Source: Pseudomonas promysalinigenes (lineage in GTDB: Bacteria > Pseudomonadota > Gammaproteobacteria > Pseudomonadales > Pseudomonadaceae). Taken from it: a stretch of 64,000 nt of DNA. A program made the translations under genes and the position numbers. Every line of letters begins with the position of its first letter. Positions within the stretch are counted from its first letter, which is position 1. Shown here one piece after another: positions 42,003 through 51,016 of this stretch. Where the stretch lies: positions 496,001 to 560,000 of the forward strand of contig NZ_CP077094.1 of the NCBI RefSeq assembly GCF_014269025.2, read 5' to 3'. The notes below the pieces were generated by a model. The model did not search any database. It was given only the letters and a program-made list of their open reading frames with translations, and was not told where the DNA came from.

Positions 42003-43445
42003 TCAGCGCTGGGTTTGCGCTTGGCCGACGGCTTTGTCAGCGACTGTTTCCGCTTGCGGGTTGGCAGGCCAAGCATTGCGGTCAAGGTCCAGGTCAGCGA
42101 ACTTCGACGAGTCGAATACCGGCTGCTTGATACCGGCCTTGCGCTGCTCGTCGTAGTCACGCATCACCCGCAGGCCGACCTTGAACAGCAGGGCCAGGGC
42201 GATCAGGTTGACGAAGGCCAGGCAGGTCATGGTGATGTCTGCGAACGCGAAGACCGTGGACAGGTCCTGCATCGAGCCCCAGACCACCAGCGCCAGTACT
42301 AGGCCACGGAACACCATGAGCACGGTGCGGTTGCGGCTGAGGAACTGCAGGCTGTTTTCGCCCAGGTAGTAGTTGTAGAGGATGCAGGTGAACACGAACA
42401 GCGACAGCGCAATGCTGACGAACAGGCGGCCCCAGTCACCCACCACGGCGGCCAGCGAGTTCTGGGTCAGGACGATGCCGTCACCTTCGAAGCCTGGGGT
42501 GTAGAAGCCCGACAGCAGAATCAGCAAGGCGGTGCAGGTGCAGATCACGAAGGTGTCGAGGAACACGCTGAATGCCTGGACCACGCCTTGAGCACCTGGG
42601 TGCTTCACGGCAGCTACGGCGGCTACGTTCGGTGCACTGCCCAGGCCTGCTTCGTTGGCGAATACGCCACGTTTCACACCCATGACGATGGCGCTGCCGA
42701 GCAGGCCGCCGAAGGCTGGGTCGAGACCGAAGGCGCTCTTGAAGATGGTTTCCAGCATGGCAGGCACGTGTTCGATCTGAGTGCCGATCACGTACAGGGT
42801 TACGCCGATGTAGGCCAGGGTCTTGACCGGTACCAGCAGGTCCGACACGGCCGCGATGCGCTTGATGCCACCGATGAAAGTGATGGCCAACAGCACTGCC
42901 AGGACGATGCCGGTGTGTTGCGGGTCAAAGGCGAAGGCGTTCTGCAGCGAGTGGGTCACGGTGTACGACTGCAGGCCGATGAAGGCGAAGCCGTAAGTGA
43001 CCAACAGCAGGATCGAAAACACGATAGCCATGCTTTTGCGCTTCAGGCCGTGCTGGATGTAGTACGCCGGGCCGCCACGGTACAGGCCATCGCCGTCGGC
43101 GCGCTTGTACACCTGTGCCAAGGTACATTCAAAGAAGCTGCTGGCCATGCCGACCAGGGCTGTGACCCACATCCAGAATACCGCGCCTGGGCCGCCCATG
43201 GTCACGGCGATGCCGACACCGGCAATGTTACCGGCGCCAACGCGGCCGGCAAGGCTCAGCATCAAGGCCTGGAAGGAGCTCAACTGGCCTGCCTGGCCAC
43301 GCAGCGATTCCTTGAAAACGGCGAACATATGGCCGAAGTGGCGGAACTGAACGAACCGCGAGCGGATGGTGAAGTAACCGCCGAGACCGACGATCAGCAC
43401 GATGAGGAGTTTCCCTGAGAGGAAATCGTTAAGTGCTTCGAGCAT
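42003..43445 (-). CDS. Sodium/alanine (AGCS family) symporter
   Basis: The product is 480 aa, an integral membrane protein with about 10-11 spans. The family takes up alanine or glycine with sodium or protons. The ANEAGLGSAPNVAAVAAVKHP and GRVGAGNIAGVGIAVTMGGPG segments are signature regions. It is divergent from an XRE-type regulator gene 179 bases away, which may control it. The asparaginase gene follows 63 bases downstream on the same strand. Confidence 0.92.
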   Translation of the reverse strand: MLEALNDFLSGKLLIVLIVGLGGYFTIRSRFVQFRHFGHMFAVFKESLRGQAGQLSSFQALMLSLAGRVGAGNIAGVGIAVTMGGPGAVFWMWVTALVGMASSFFECTLAQVYKRADGDGLYRGGPAYYIQHGLKRKSMAIVFSILLLVTYGFAFIGLQSYTVTHSLQNAFAFDPQHTGIVLAVLLAITFIGGIKRIAAVSDLLVPVKTLAYIGVTLYVIGTQIEHVPAMLETIFKSAFGLDPAFGGLLGSAIVMGVKRGVFANEAGLGSAPNVAAVAAVKHPGAQGVVQAFSVFLDTFVICTCTALLILLSGFYTPGFEGDGIVLTQNSLAAVVGDWGRLFVSIALSLFVFTCILYNYYLGENSLQFLSRNRTVLMVFRGLVLALVVWGSMQDLSTVFAFADITMTCLAFVNLIALALLFKVGLRVMRDYDEQRKAGIKQPVFDSSKFADLDLDRNAWPANPQAETVADKAVGQAQTQR

Positions 43446-43624
43446 TGGAAAATGACCTCGATTCTTATTGTTCGCATGGAATGACTAGCGGACGGCAGGC
43501 GCACCACTATTCGTTGGGGCGCATGGTTGGCCATGACAAGACTCGTTACAATTTCGCGGTTTGCTCCGTTTTGGTGCGACTTGATGCTACACTTGCGTCA
43601 TTCGCGTCACCTGAGTCTGCTGTC

Positions 43625-44434
43625 ATGAGCGATCACTTCGCCAACAATCTCAAATTGGCTTGTAGCCACTACCGCTCTATCTCCGAAGTTTGCCGCCAGC
43701 TGTCAATCAACCGTGCCCAGTTCAACAAGTACCTGAGCGGGCAGAGCCGTCCGACGGCTTACAACCTCAAGCGCATTGGCGATTTCTTTGGCGTGGAAGA
43801 TTACGAGCTGAATTTGCCACCCGAGCAGTTCAGCCGCTTGATCGGTGCACGGGTGTCGACGCCAGCCGAGCAACCCGGCGATCCGATCAGTGAATTGTTC
43901 CGCCCGCTGCATGATCACGCCGGCAATCTTTCGCGCTATTGCGGCTATTACTTCGAATACTCCAACTGCATGTCGGTCCCCGGCACCATCCTGGTGTCGC
44001 TGGTGCATCTGTGGGAAGAGCGGGGCCGCTTTCTGTTCGAGCGCCAGGAGCGTCAGGAGCGTTCCAGCTCTGCCGACCAGCATGCCGAAGTGCGGTGCCG
44101 CTATCTGGGTGCGGCGTTTCAGCTGCAGGATCGACTTTTCCTGATCGACTATGAGTCGCTGACCTACAACGAGATGAGCCAGACCATTCTCATTCCAAGC
44201 TTCAAAAGCCGCATCACTCGGCTAAACGGCCTCAAGGCCGGCGTTTCCAGCGGCGACCGTCGCAACCCCGCTTGCACGCGTGTGGTGTGGGAGTATTTGG
44301 GTGAAGAGATAAACCGCATCAACGCCTATCGGCAGGTCAAGCTGTATCAGCCGGATGATTCGCGGATCGATGACGACGTGCGCGAGCGCTTGAGCGTGGC
44401 GCCTTTGCGCAATGGGTTGTTTGAGATCGAGTGA
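43625..44434 (+). CDS. XRE-family transcriptional regulator
   Basis: The product is 269 aa from ATG 43625; a longer frame from 43433 covers the promoter region and was rejected. An N-terminal helix-turn-helix of the Cro/C1 type spans about residues 12-60 (SISEVCRQLSINRAQFNKYLSGQSRPTAY in parts). The remaining 200 residues form an unassigned effector domain rich in aromatic residues. It is divergent from the AGCS symporter and may regulate it; the ligand is unknown. Confidence 0.78.
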   Translation: MSDHFANNLKLACSHYRSISEVCRQLSINRAQFNKYLSGQSRPTAYNLKRIGDFFGVEDYELNLPPEQFSRLIGARVSTPAEQPGDPISELFRPLHDHAGNLSRYCGYYFEYSNCMSVPGTILVSLVHLWEERGRFLFERQERQERSSSADQHAEVRCRYLGAAFQLQDRLFLIDYESLTYNEMSQTILIPSFKSRITRLNGLKAGVSSGDRRNPACTRVVWEYLGEEINRINAYRQVKLYQPDDSRIDDDVRERLSVAPLRNGLFEIE

Positions 44435-44439
44435 CGTTA

Positions 44440-45237
44440 TCAAAGCAACGCGGCGTGGAAACGCAGCCATTCACCTATCGGATGACCTGCGCTGAGAAGC
44501 AACTTGATAGCCATCAAGCAGCACACAGTAACCAGCAGCGGTTTGATCAGTTTAGGTCCGAAGTAAAGTGCACAACGAGCGCCGAACTGAGCGCCAATGA
44601 TGGCGCAGGCGGCCATAGCCAGCGCCAATGGCCATATGACGGCACCGCTGAAGATGAATACCGACAACCCCCCAAGGTTGCACGAGGCATTGAGCAGCTT
44701 GCTGCTACAGATCGCCTGCATAAGGTGCTGACCCAAGAGCAACGTGAAAGCGATCATGAAAAATGAACCGGTACCCGGACCAAAGATACCATCGTAAAAA
44801 CCGATGCCTGGAGCCACAACGAGTGCGAAGGTCCAATGAGGTAGCCGTTGTTTGCGATCCTGATTGTCGAGCTTGGGGCTAAGCGCAAAATAGATGGCTA
44901 CTGCTATTAGTAGAATTGGGACTGAAGCCTGGAGCATTGCCCTATCGAGCAAGCTGATTGAAAAGGCCCCTGCAACGCCTCCGAAAAAGGCTAATAAAGC
45001 CATCGGCCAGATCGCTTGCCATTGGATCATGCGTTTTCGAGCAAACGCCCAGACTGCCGAAACACTGGCTGATGAAGCCTGCAACTTATTGGTCGCCATT
45101 GCAGCCAATGGATCAATTCCGGCGATGAAAAGTGCCGGAAGCGTCAGCAAGCCTCCACCTCCCGCAATGGCATCGAAGAATCCGGCTAGGAACGCAACAG
45201 CGGCAAGCAGGCACACTGTGGAAATTTCGATTTCCAT
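44440..45237 (-). CDS. TauE/SafE (TSUP) family membrane exporter
   Basis: The product is 265 aa with about eight membrane spans. The FLAGFFDAIAGGGGLLTLPALF and GIGFYDGIFGPGTGSFF repeats are the duplicated TSUP motifs. Family members move sulfite, sulfoacetate or related anions; the substrate here is unknown. The DNA is visibly AT-richer than its surroundings, with codons such as TTA, ATA and AGT. It follows a small gene by 16 bases and probably forms a two-gene unit with it. Confidence 0.85.
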   Translation of the reverse strand: MEIEISTVCLLAAVAFLAGFFDAIAGGGGLLTLPALFIAGIDPLAAMATNKLQASSASVSAVWAFARKRMIQWQAIWPMALLAFFGGVAGAFSISLLDRAMLQASVPILLIAVAIYFALSPKLDNQDRKQRLPHWTFALVVAPGIGFYDGIFGPGTGSFFMIAFTLLLGQHLMQAICSSKLLNASCNLGGLSVFIFSGAVIWPLALAMAACAIIGAQFGARCALYFGPKLIKPLLVTVCCLMAIKLLLSAGHPIGEWLRFHAALL

Positions 45238-45253
45238 CTACAGTTCTCCAATC

Positions 45254-45622
45254 TTATCCGCGAACGACGAGTGGGTCTGACTGAAGCACTAGAGCTTTGG
45301 TGTGTGGCGCATAAGCGAAGAGCCGAATCAGTAGCCTTCGGTTGCTGAATTCAATTGCGCAAATATTACCAAGTGAGAAGGCATCAAGTTGCACCAGCTG
45401 TTTGGCCGTGAATTTCTTTTTAAGTTTTAGTGCTAGATCCATTGATAATGCTGCAGTCCCTGGTGTTTCGGGCCCGCCCGCGGCAGCTATATGGCGGCAC
45501 GCCCTATCCAGGATACGGGCTTGACTTTGCTGAAACTTAAAATAGGCGACATCCTGAGGTTCTTCGGCGCAACTTCCTGTCATGGCTTTTTCCTTGCGTG
45601 TAAGAATAGGTTGAAACTTCAT
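45254..45622 (-). CDS. Small protein of unknown function, weak FlhD-like pattern
   Basis: The frame encodes 122 aa; a start at residue 14 (MTGSCAEEP, 45583) would give 109 aa. The stretch ALKLKKKFTAKQLVQLDAF followed by NICAIEF resembles, by eye, the core of FlhD-type regulators (LTLPQMVKL...LVCHFRF). This is weak evidence. The gene is AT-rich relative to its neighbours and lies just upstream of the TauE-like exporter on the same strand, which suggests joint acquisition. Confidence 0.5.
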   Translation of the reverse strand: MKFQPILTRKEKAMTGSCAEEPQDVAYFKFQQSQARILDRACRHIAAAGGPETPGTAALSMDLALKLKKKFTAKQLVQLDAFSLGNICAIEFSNRRLLIRLFAYAPHTKALVLQSDPLVVRG

Positions 45623-45816
45623 GATGTAATGGAGCTATTTGGTCAGTTTTTTCTAATGTTGGATGCAGTACGTGGTCACTTAGGTCTGTAGGGCTTTTCT
45701 TATGGGGTGGTAGGCCTGAAGCACCCAGGAAGCCGTGCACCTCGGGTTGGACTTCCCCGCCTGGAAACCGCAAAATGCCCCTTTCCCCAATCACTCTGTT
45801 CGGATCTGCTGACTCT
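45623..45816. other. Spacer between the AT-rich patch and the SDR pair
   Basis: These 194 bases separate a leftward small gene and a rightward SDR gene. The left part is AT-rich like the patch; from about 45715 it returns to the local GC-rich style. No hairpin, tRNA or direct repeat was recognised that would mark an insertion boundary. Confidence 0.4.
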
Positions 45817-46701
45817 ATGCGTATGCGCCTGATGCTGTTGGGTGGTGGCAATGCCCTTGGGCAAGCGCTGATTCGTCTCGGGGCCGAGGAGGACATCGCA
45901 TTCCTGGCGCCGCGCCCGCCGGAAGACGGCTGGGCCCCGGCCAGCCTCACTCAGCTGCTCGACGATCACCGCCCCGATGCCCTGGTCAACCTGGCCTACT
46001 ATTTCGACTGGTTCCAGGCCGAGTCGGTCAGCGAACCGCGCCTTGCTCAGCAGGAGCGGGCGGTGGAGCGGCTGGCGGAGTTGTGTCAGCACCACCAGAT
46101 CACGTTGGTGCAGCCTTCCAGCTACCGGGTGTTCGACGGCTCGCGGGCCACGGCCTATAGCGAAAAGGATGAGCCGATGCCGCTGGGGGCGCGCGGCCAG
46201 GCGCTTTGGCGCATCGAGCAGAGCGTACGCGCCGCCTGTCCGCAACATGTGCTGCTGCGGTTCGGTTGGTTGCTGGATGAGAGCATCGACGGGGTCCTGG
46301 GGCGCTTTCTGACCCGCGCCGAGCAGCCGCAGGAGCTATTGCTGGCCGATGACCGCCGTGGCAACCCCACACCGGTCGACGATGCTGCCCGGGTGATCTT
46401 GTCGGTGCTCAAGCAACTCGATTGCAGTGCGCCGCTCTGGGGCACTTACCACTACGCCGGCAACGAGGCGACCACGCCACTGGTCCTGGGCCAGGCCATT
46501 CTGACCGAGGCCGGGCAGCATCGGCAGCTGGCGGTACAGGCACCGACTGCGCAAGCCCATGCCTTGCGGCCGGACGCCAGTGAGGAGCCGCAGAACGCAG
46601 TGCTGGCCTGCAAGAAAATTCTTCACACTTTCGGCATCAAGCCGCGCGCCTGGCGCGCAGGTTTGCCGCCATTATTGGATCGATTCTACCGCCATGGCTA
46701 A
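45817..46701 (+). CDS. RmlD-like SDR protein lacking catalytic Tyr/Lys
   Basis: The product is 294 aa from ATG 45817 (two nearby Met codons are alternatives). A Rossmann-type start (LLGGGNALGQAL) and the VFDGS...YSEKDEPMPL segment align with dTDP-4-dehydrorhamnose reductase (RmlD). Where RmlD has YGxxK, this protein has R126-G-Q-A-L130, so the proton-donor Tyr and Lys are absent. It is probably not a normal reductase. Its last 8 bases overlap the next SDR gene, so the two products are likely made together. Confidence 0.8.
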   Translation: MRMRLMLLGGGNALGQALIRLGAEEDIAFLAPRPPEDGWAPASLTQLLDDHRPDALVNLAYYFDWFQAESVSEPRLAQQERAVERLAELCQHHQITLVQPSSYRVFDGSRATAYSEKDEPMPLGARGQALWRIEQSVRAACPQHVLLRFGWLLDESIDGVLGRFLTRAEQPQELLLADDRRGNPTPVDDAARVILSVLKQLDCSAPLWGTYHYAGNEATTPLVLGQAILTEAGQHRQLAVQAPTAQAHALRPDASEEPQNAVLACKKILHTFGIKPRAWRAGLPPLLDRFYRHG

Positions 46702-47626
46702 CGCCCCCATCCTGATCACCGGCGGCGCCGGCTTCATTGGCTCCCACCTGTGCGATGCGTTACTGGCTAAAGGCTATGCGGTACGTGTTCTCGACGACCT
46801 TTCCACCGGCAAGCGCGACAACTTGCAACTGAGCAACCCGCACCTGGAACTGATCGAGGGTGATGTGGCCGATGCTCAGCTGGTTCAGCGCGCCGTCGCC
46901 GGTTGCCGCGCCGTGGTACATCTGGCGGCGGTGGCGTCCGTGCAAGCCTCAGTCGAAGACCCGGTGAAGACTCACCAGAGCAACTTCATCGGCACGCTGA
47001 ACGTTGCCGAGGCGATGCGCGTTCATGGCGTGCGCCGTGTGCTGTTTGCCTCCAGTGCGGCGGTATACGGCAACAATGGCGAAGGGGAGTCGATTGCCGA
47101 GGAAACCTCCAAGGCGCCCTTGACGCCCTATGCGGTAGACAAGCTGGCCAGCGAGCAGTACCTCGACTTCTACCGCCGGCAGCATGGGCTGGAACCGGTG
47201 GTATTCCGCTTCTTCAATATCTTTGGCCCGCGCCAAGACCCTTCCTCGCCATACTCGGGCGTCATCAGCATATTCAGCGAGCGCGCCGCCCAAGGCTTGC
47301 CAATCACTGTGTTCGGCGATGGCGAGCAAACTCGTGACTTCCTCTACGTCGGTGATCTGGTGCAGGTGATGGTGCAGGCGCTGGAGCTCGCGCAGGTGGA
47401 GGAGGGGGCGGTGAACGTGGGCCTGAACCAGGCAACCTCGCTCAACCAGATGCTCAAGGCGTTGGAACAGGTGGTGGGTAGCTTGCCGGCAGTCCATTAT
47501 GCCCAGGCCCGCTCGGGTGATATCCGCCATTCGCGGGCGGACAACCAGCGCCTGCTGGCGCGCTTCGATTTCCCGCAGCCCACCTCGATGGTCGAGGGGC
47601 TGGCAAAGTTGCTTGGCAAAGCCTGA
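46694..47626 (+). CDS. NAD-dependent sugar-nucleotide epimerase/dehydratase
   Basis: The product is 310 aa from ATG 46694, overlapping the previous gene. It is an extended SDR: NAD-binding GGAGFIGSH at residues 8-16, catalytic Tyr146 and Lys150 in YAVDK, and the RFFNIFGPRQDP motif. It resembles UDP-glucose or UDP-GlcNAc 4-epimerases; the substrate cannot be fixed from sequence. It likely supplies a sugar for the cell surface. A GC-rich hairpin follows. Confidence 0.85.
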   Translation: MANAPILITGGAGFIGSHLCDALLAKGYAVRVLDDLSTGKRDNLQLSNPHLELIEGDVADAQLVQRAVAGCRAVVHLAAVASVQASVEDPVKTHQSNFIGTLNVAEAMRVHGVRRVLFASSAAVYGNNGEGESIAEETSKAPLTPYAVDKLASEQYLDFYRRQHGLEPVVFRFFNIFGPRQDPSSPYSGVISIFSERAAQGLPITVFGDGEQTRDFLYVGDLVQVMVQALELAQVEEGAVNVGLNQATSLNQMLKALEQVVGSLPAVHYAQARSGDIRHSRADNQRLLARFDFPQPTSMVEGLAKLLGKA

Positions 47627-47638
47627 ACCTGGCAACGC

Positions 47639-47665
47639 AACTGGGGCCGCTACGCGGCCCCAGTT
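47639..47665. terminator. GC-rich hairpin between convergent genes
   Basis: The 12-bp arms AACTGGGGCCGC (47639-47650) and GCGGCCCCAGTT (47654-47665) enclose a TAC loop. There is no T-tract. It lies between the epimerase and the convergent ompW gene, and shares its core (GGGGCCGC-n3-GCGGCCCC) with a hairpin at 52084. Confidence 0.7.
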
Positions 47666-47722
47666 GATGAGCATCAGATATTAGCTGACGGGCGTTAGGC
47701 TACTGCCGCCTTTTTCCCCAGG

Positions 47723-48406
47723 TCAGAACTTGTAACCAAGGCCAACCATGTACACCCATGGATCGACATCCACGTCGACCTTGGTCTTGCTGTAGCCCAG
47801 AGCAGTCGGGCCATTGACGCTGGCCTTGGTGTCGATGTCGACATACCACACCGCGGCGTTCACCAGCAGGTTGTCGGTGATCATGTAGTCCATGCCCAAC
47901 TGGCCGGCGAGGCCTACCGAATCCTGCAATTTGAGGTTGCTGAAGCCTTGTTGCTTGCGCTGGCCTGTGAGGTCTTCATCGAAGAACAGGGTGTAGTTGA
48001 TGCCAACCCCGGCATAAGGCTGGAACTTGGAGGTGGGCTCCATTGGGTAGTACTGCACTGACAGGGTCGGTGGCAGTTGCTTGATGTCGGCCAGTTTGCC
48101 GTCCAGGCCTGCGCCGAGGCCTTTCACCCCGACACTGTGCTTGAAGGGCGTCGCCGCCAGCAGTTCCAGGCCAACGTGATCGGTCAGCATGTAGGCGAAG
48201 GCCAGGCCCAATTGGGTGTCGCTGTCCAGGGTAGCCTTGGTGCCCGAAACCTTGTTGCCATCGAATTTCAGGTCGCTGCTGCTCTCGTTCGGCGCAGTGG
48301 TAATGGCACCTGCACGGACGATGACATCACCCGCCTGGTGGGCGTAGGCAACTGGGGTGGTGAGCGCAAGGGCCACTAGCGAGGCGCCGAGCAAGGACTT
48401 GTTCAT
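47723..48406 (-). CDS. oprG: OmpW/OprG-family outer membrane protein
   Basis: The product is 227 aa from ATG 48406; a start four codons upstream is less likely. A signal peptide ends at AYA. The mature protein forms the 8-strand OmpW barrel (QAGDVIVRAGAITTAPNESSS, YYPMEPTSKFQPYAGVGINYT) and ends in Phe, as required for BAM insertion. OmpW/OprG proteins pass small hydrophobic molecules. An ANR/FNR-like dyad is well placed upstream, which suggests induction at low oxygen. Confidence 0.9.
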   Translation of the reverse strand: MNKSLLGASLVALALTTPVAYAHQAGDVIVRAGAITTAPNESSSDLKFDGNKVSGTKATLDSDTQLGLAFAYMLTDHVGLELLAATPFKHSVGVKGLGAGLDGKLADIKQLPPTLSVQYYPMEPTSKFQPYAGVGINYTLFFDEDLTGQRKQQGFSNLKLQDSVGLAGQLGMDYMITDNLLVNAAVWYVDIDTKASVNGPTALGYSKTKVDVDVDPWVYMVGLGYKF

Positions 48407-48471
48407 GGAAGCTCCCAAAGGACGTGATTAAACGAATGGTCCAATGGTACGGAGCCGGCTAAACGCATTGT

Positions 48472-48485
48472 TTGACCCAGCTCAA
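48472..48485 (-). promoter_or_regulatory. ANR/FNR-like site upstream of oprG
   Basis: Read on the minus strand the site is TTGAGCTGGGTCAA, matching TTGAT-N4-ATCAA in 8 of 10 defined positions as a perfect dyad. Its centre is 41.5 bases from a start point about 7 bases after a TACCAT -10-like box at 48449-48444, the spacing of class II FNR-type activation. ANR control of oprG is known in P. aeruginosa. Confidence 0.65.
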
Positions 48486-48515
48486 CGAAGCGTCGTTACA
48501 AATTAGAAACAGTTC

Positions 48516-49031
48516 TCACTTGAGCACATACGCATAGATTTTCTCGGCTTCCATCTGGTAGCCGGCATCGGCCAACTCGCTGCTGGAGGCTCTAACCTGC
48601 ATCTTTCCCTCGATCCAGTACGGCTGGTAGAGGTCCTCCACACGCACACCCATTTCGCTGAAGATATGCACGATCTGATTGGATGGCGGGGGCGGCACAT
48701 GGATGCAGGCGCCGTAGTAAGGCACCAGCAGAAACTCTGTGGTGCGGCCCTCCTCACTGACCTCGAGCGGCACGATATAGCCCGGGATCTTCACCTGCTG
48801 GCCATCAAGGCTCTGCACCACCGGGGCATCGGGCGCCTGTTGGCGCGCCGCAGGGGCAGACTCGGCAGACAGGGCATCGCTTAATTGCGACATGTCGTGC
48901 AGCGGCGCCAGTTGAGGCGGGATGACCGGCGCGCCCTCAGGAATCAGCGCAGGCCAGTCCAGCTCGCGCACCTCGCTCGCCCACAGCGGGGCTGCGAGGC
49001 ACAAGATCGATAACAGCAGTACCCGGAGCAT
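48516..49031 (-). CDS. DUF3299 secreted protein of the zinc-linked operon
   Basis: The product is 171 aa from ATG 49031; a longer frame inside the permease gene was rejected. A signal peptide (MLRVLLLSILCLAAPLWA) directs it to the periplasm. The conserved core (KIPGYIVPLE and YYGACIHVPPPPSNQIVHI) with Cys and His identifies DUF3299. It is the last gene of the ABC operon, nine bases after the permease. Its function is unknown; a metal-binding or maturation role is suggested by context. Confidence 0.85.
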   Translation of the reverse strand: MLRVLLLSILCLAAPLWASEVRELDWPALIPEGAPVIPPQLAPLHDMSQLSDALSAESAPAARQQAPDAPVVQSLDGQQVKIPGYIVPLEVSEEGRTTEFLLVPYYGACIHVPPPPSNQIVHIFSEMGVRVEDLYQPYWIEGKMQVRASSSELADAGYQMEAEKIYAYVLK

Positions 49032-49039
49032 GGTGCCTC

Positions 49040-50305
49040 TCAAAGGTGAATCGACAAGCCGTCGGCCAGCGACTGCCGATAGGCGCGCCAGGCCGGTACG
49101 CTGCCCATCAGCAGCGCGGCGCCAAGGATGATCGCCAGCAGCGTCCACTCATGTGCGCTGGGCAACGCCAACGGCAGGTAAAGGCCGTAGTTGGCCTGAA
49201 CGTAGCCTTGCGCCAGGGCGATGCCTGCGTACAGCAAACCCAGCCCTGCCGCGATGCCGGTGACGGCCAGCGCCAGCGCTTCGAGTACCAGCAACCCGGC
49301 GATATGCCAGGGGCGTGCGCCCACCGAACGCAGGATGGCCATTTCCCGGCGGCGCTCGTTGAGGCTGGTGAGAATCGCCGTGAGCATGCCGATCAAACCG
49401 GTCAGCACCACGAACAACGACACCACGAACAACGCCTGCTCGGCGGTGCCCATCAGGCTCCACAGTTCCTGCAAGGCGACCCCAGGCAAAATCGCCAGCA
49501 GCGGCTCGCTGCGGTACTCGTTGATTTCGCGCTGCAGGCTGAAGGTGGCGATCTTGTTGTTCAGCCCAAGCATGAATGCGGTGATGGCGGCAGGTTGCAG
49601 GTCCATGGTGCGCGCCTGGTCCGCACTGATGCGGCCTGCGCCACGGGCCGGCACGCCATTGTGCCAATCGATATGAATCGCCTCCATGCCCGCCAGGCTG
49701 ATGTGCAGGGTACGGTCGACCGGCGTACCGGTGCGTTTGAGCACGCCGACAACGGTGAAGGGTTTGTCGTCATGCTTGACCAGGCTGATCGCGGCGACAC
49801 CGTGCGCCAGCACTAGCTTGTCGCCAAGCTTGTAATGCAGCGCGTCGGCCACTTCGGCACCGAGCACCACCTCGAACGGATCGCTGGCGAACTCACGGCC
49901 TTGGCTCAGCTCCAGATGCTGCCGGCGGCCATACTGGTAGTGACTGAAGTAGTCACCCGTGGTGCCCATCACCCGGTAACCCCGGTGCGAGTCACCCAGC
50001 GAAATGGGGATCGCCCATTTTACCCGGGGGTCATGGGCATAGTGCTGGTAGCTGTCCCAGCGTATGTTGTTGGTGGCGTTGCCAATACGAAACACCGAAT
50101 ACAGCAGCAGGTTCACCGAGCCGGAGCGGGCACCGACAATCAGGTCGGTACCGCTGATGGTGCTGGCGAAGCTGGCACGCGCTTCGGTGCGCACACGTTC
50201 GACGGCCAACAGCAGGCACACCGACAGAGCGATGGCGAAGGCGGTGAGAAAGGCCGTGAACCGGCGGTTGGCCAGGCTGGCCAGGGCAAGGCGAAGCAAG
50301 TACAT
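49040..50305 (-). CDS. ABC transporter permease (FtsX/MacB type)
   Basis: The product is 421 aa. One N-terminal membrane helix, a large periplasmic domain (about residues 35-285) and three C-terminal helices give the FtsX/MacB layout of mechanotransmission permeases. It overlaps the ATPase gene by one base (shared position 50305). It works with the ATPase upstream; the substrate is unknown, but the operon partner and the Zur-like site suggest a link to zinc. Confidence 0.88.
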   Translation of the reverse strand: MYLLRLALASLANRRFTAFLTAFAIALSVCLLLAVERVRTEARASFASTISGTDLIVGARSGSVNLLLYSVFRIGNATNNIRWDSYQHYAHDPRVKWAIPISLGDSHRGYRVMGTTGDYFSHYQYGRRQHLELSQGREFASDPFEVVLGAEVADALHYKLGDKLVLAHGVAAISLVKHDDKPFTVVGVLKRTGTPVDRTLHISLAGMEAIHIDWHNGVPARGAGRISADQARTMDLQPAAITAFMLGLNNKIATFSLQREINEYRSEPLLAILPGVALQELWSLMGTAEQALFVVSLFVVLTGLIGMLTAILTSLNERRREMAILRSVGARPWHIAGLLVLEALALAVTGIAAGLGLLYAGIALAQGYVQANYGLYLPLALPSAHEWTLLAIILGAALLMGSVPAWRAYRQSLADGLSIHL

Positions 50306-51015
50306 CAGGCCTCCCGGGGCTTGGCGGCGCGGTTGAGTTCTGCCAGGGACAGATGGCGGTCGAACAGCGGCGCCAGGCTCTGGTCATGGCTGACGAACAG
50401 CAGACTGGAGCCCGCCGCGCGGCACTCGTCGAACAGCAGACGGATGAACACTTCGCGGGTATCGGCATCCAGTGCCGAGGTCGGCTCGTCGGCAATCACC
50501 AGTTCAGGCTGGCCGATCAGAGCCCGTGCTGCGGCCACGCGTTGCTGCTGGCCGATCGATAGGCTGTCGGCCCGGCGCGCCAGCAGCGCCGGTTCGCCCA
50601 GGCCCAAGTGCGCCAGCAGTTCACTGGCCGCCTGGTCGACACTGCCATGGCGCTGGGTAGCACGCTGGGCGCGGCTGCGCGAGAAGCGGCAAGGCAGCTC
50701 GACATTTTCCCTTACCGAAAGGAAGGGCAGCAGATTGAACTGCTGGAAAATGTAGCCAGTGTGGTCGACTCGAAAGCGGTCACGCGCACCTTGGCCCAGC
50801 AGCGCCAGGTCCTGCCCCAATAGCTGAATACGCCCTTGGCCCGGCCGGTTGACCCCGCCCAGCAAACCCAGCAGCGTGGTCTTGCCGCTGCCGCTGGGCC
50901 CTTTGAGGAACAGGGCTTCGCCGGCGTCCAGGCGCAGCGCCGGTATATCCAGCAGGGGCGCCTGGCCGGGCCAGGCGAACACCAGGTCCTGCAGTTCGAT
51001 CAACGCCTGGCTCAT
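50305..51015 (-). CDS. ABC transporter ATP-binding protein (LolD/MacB type)
   Basis: The product is 236 aa. Walker A GPSGSGKTTLL (about residues 39-49), signature LSIGQQQRVAAARAL and Walker B ELVIADEPTSALD are intact. The type is that of LolD, FtsE and MacB ATPases, which pair with FtsX-like permeases. It starts one base after the stop of the ZrgA-like gene and should be translationally coupled to both neighbours. Confidence 0.9.
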   Translation of the reverse strand: MSQALIELQDLVFAWPGQAPLLDIPALRLDAGEALFLKGPSGSGKTTLLGLLGGVNRPGQGRIQLLGQDLALLGQGARDRFRVDHTGYIFQQFNLLPFLSVRENVELPCRFSRSRAQRATQRHGSVDQAASELLAHLGLGEPALLARRADSLSIGQQQRVAAARALIGQPELVIADEPTSALDADTREVFIRLLFDECRAAGSSLLFVSHDQSLAPLFDRHLSLAELNRAAKPREA

Positions 51016-51016
51016 T

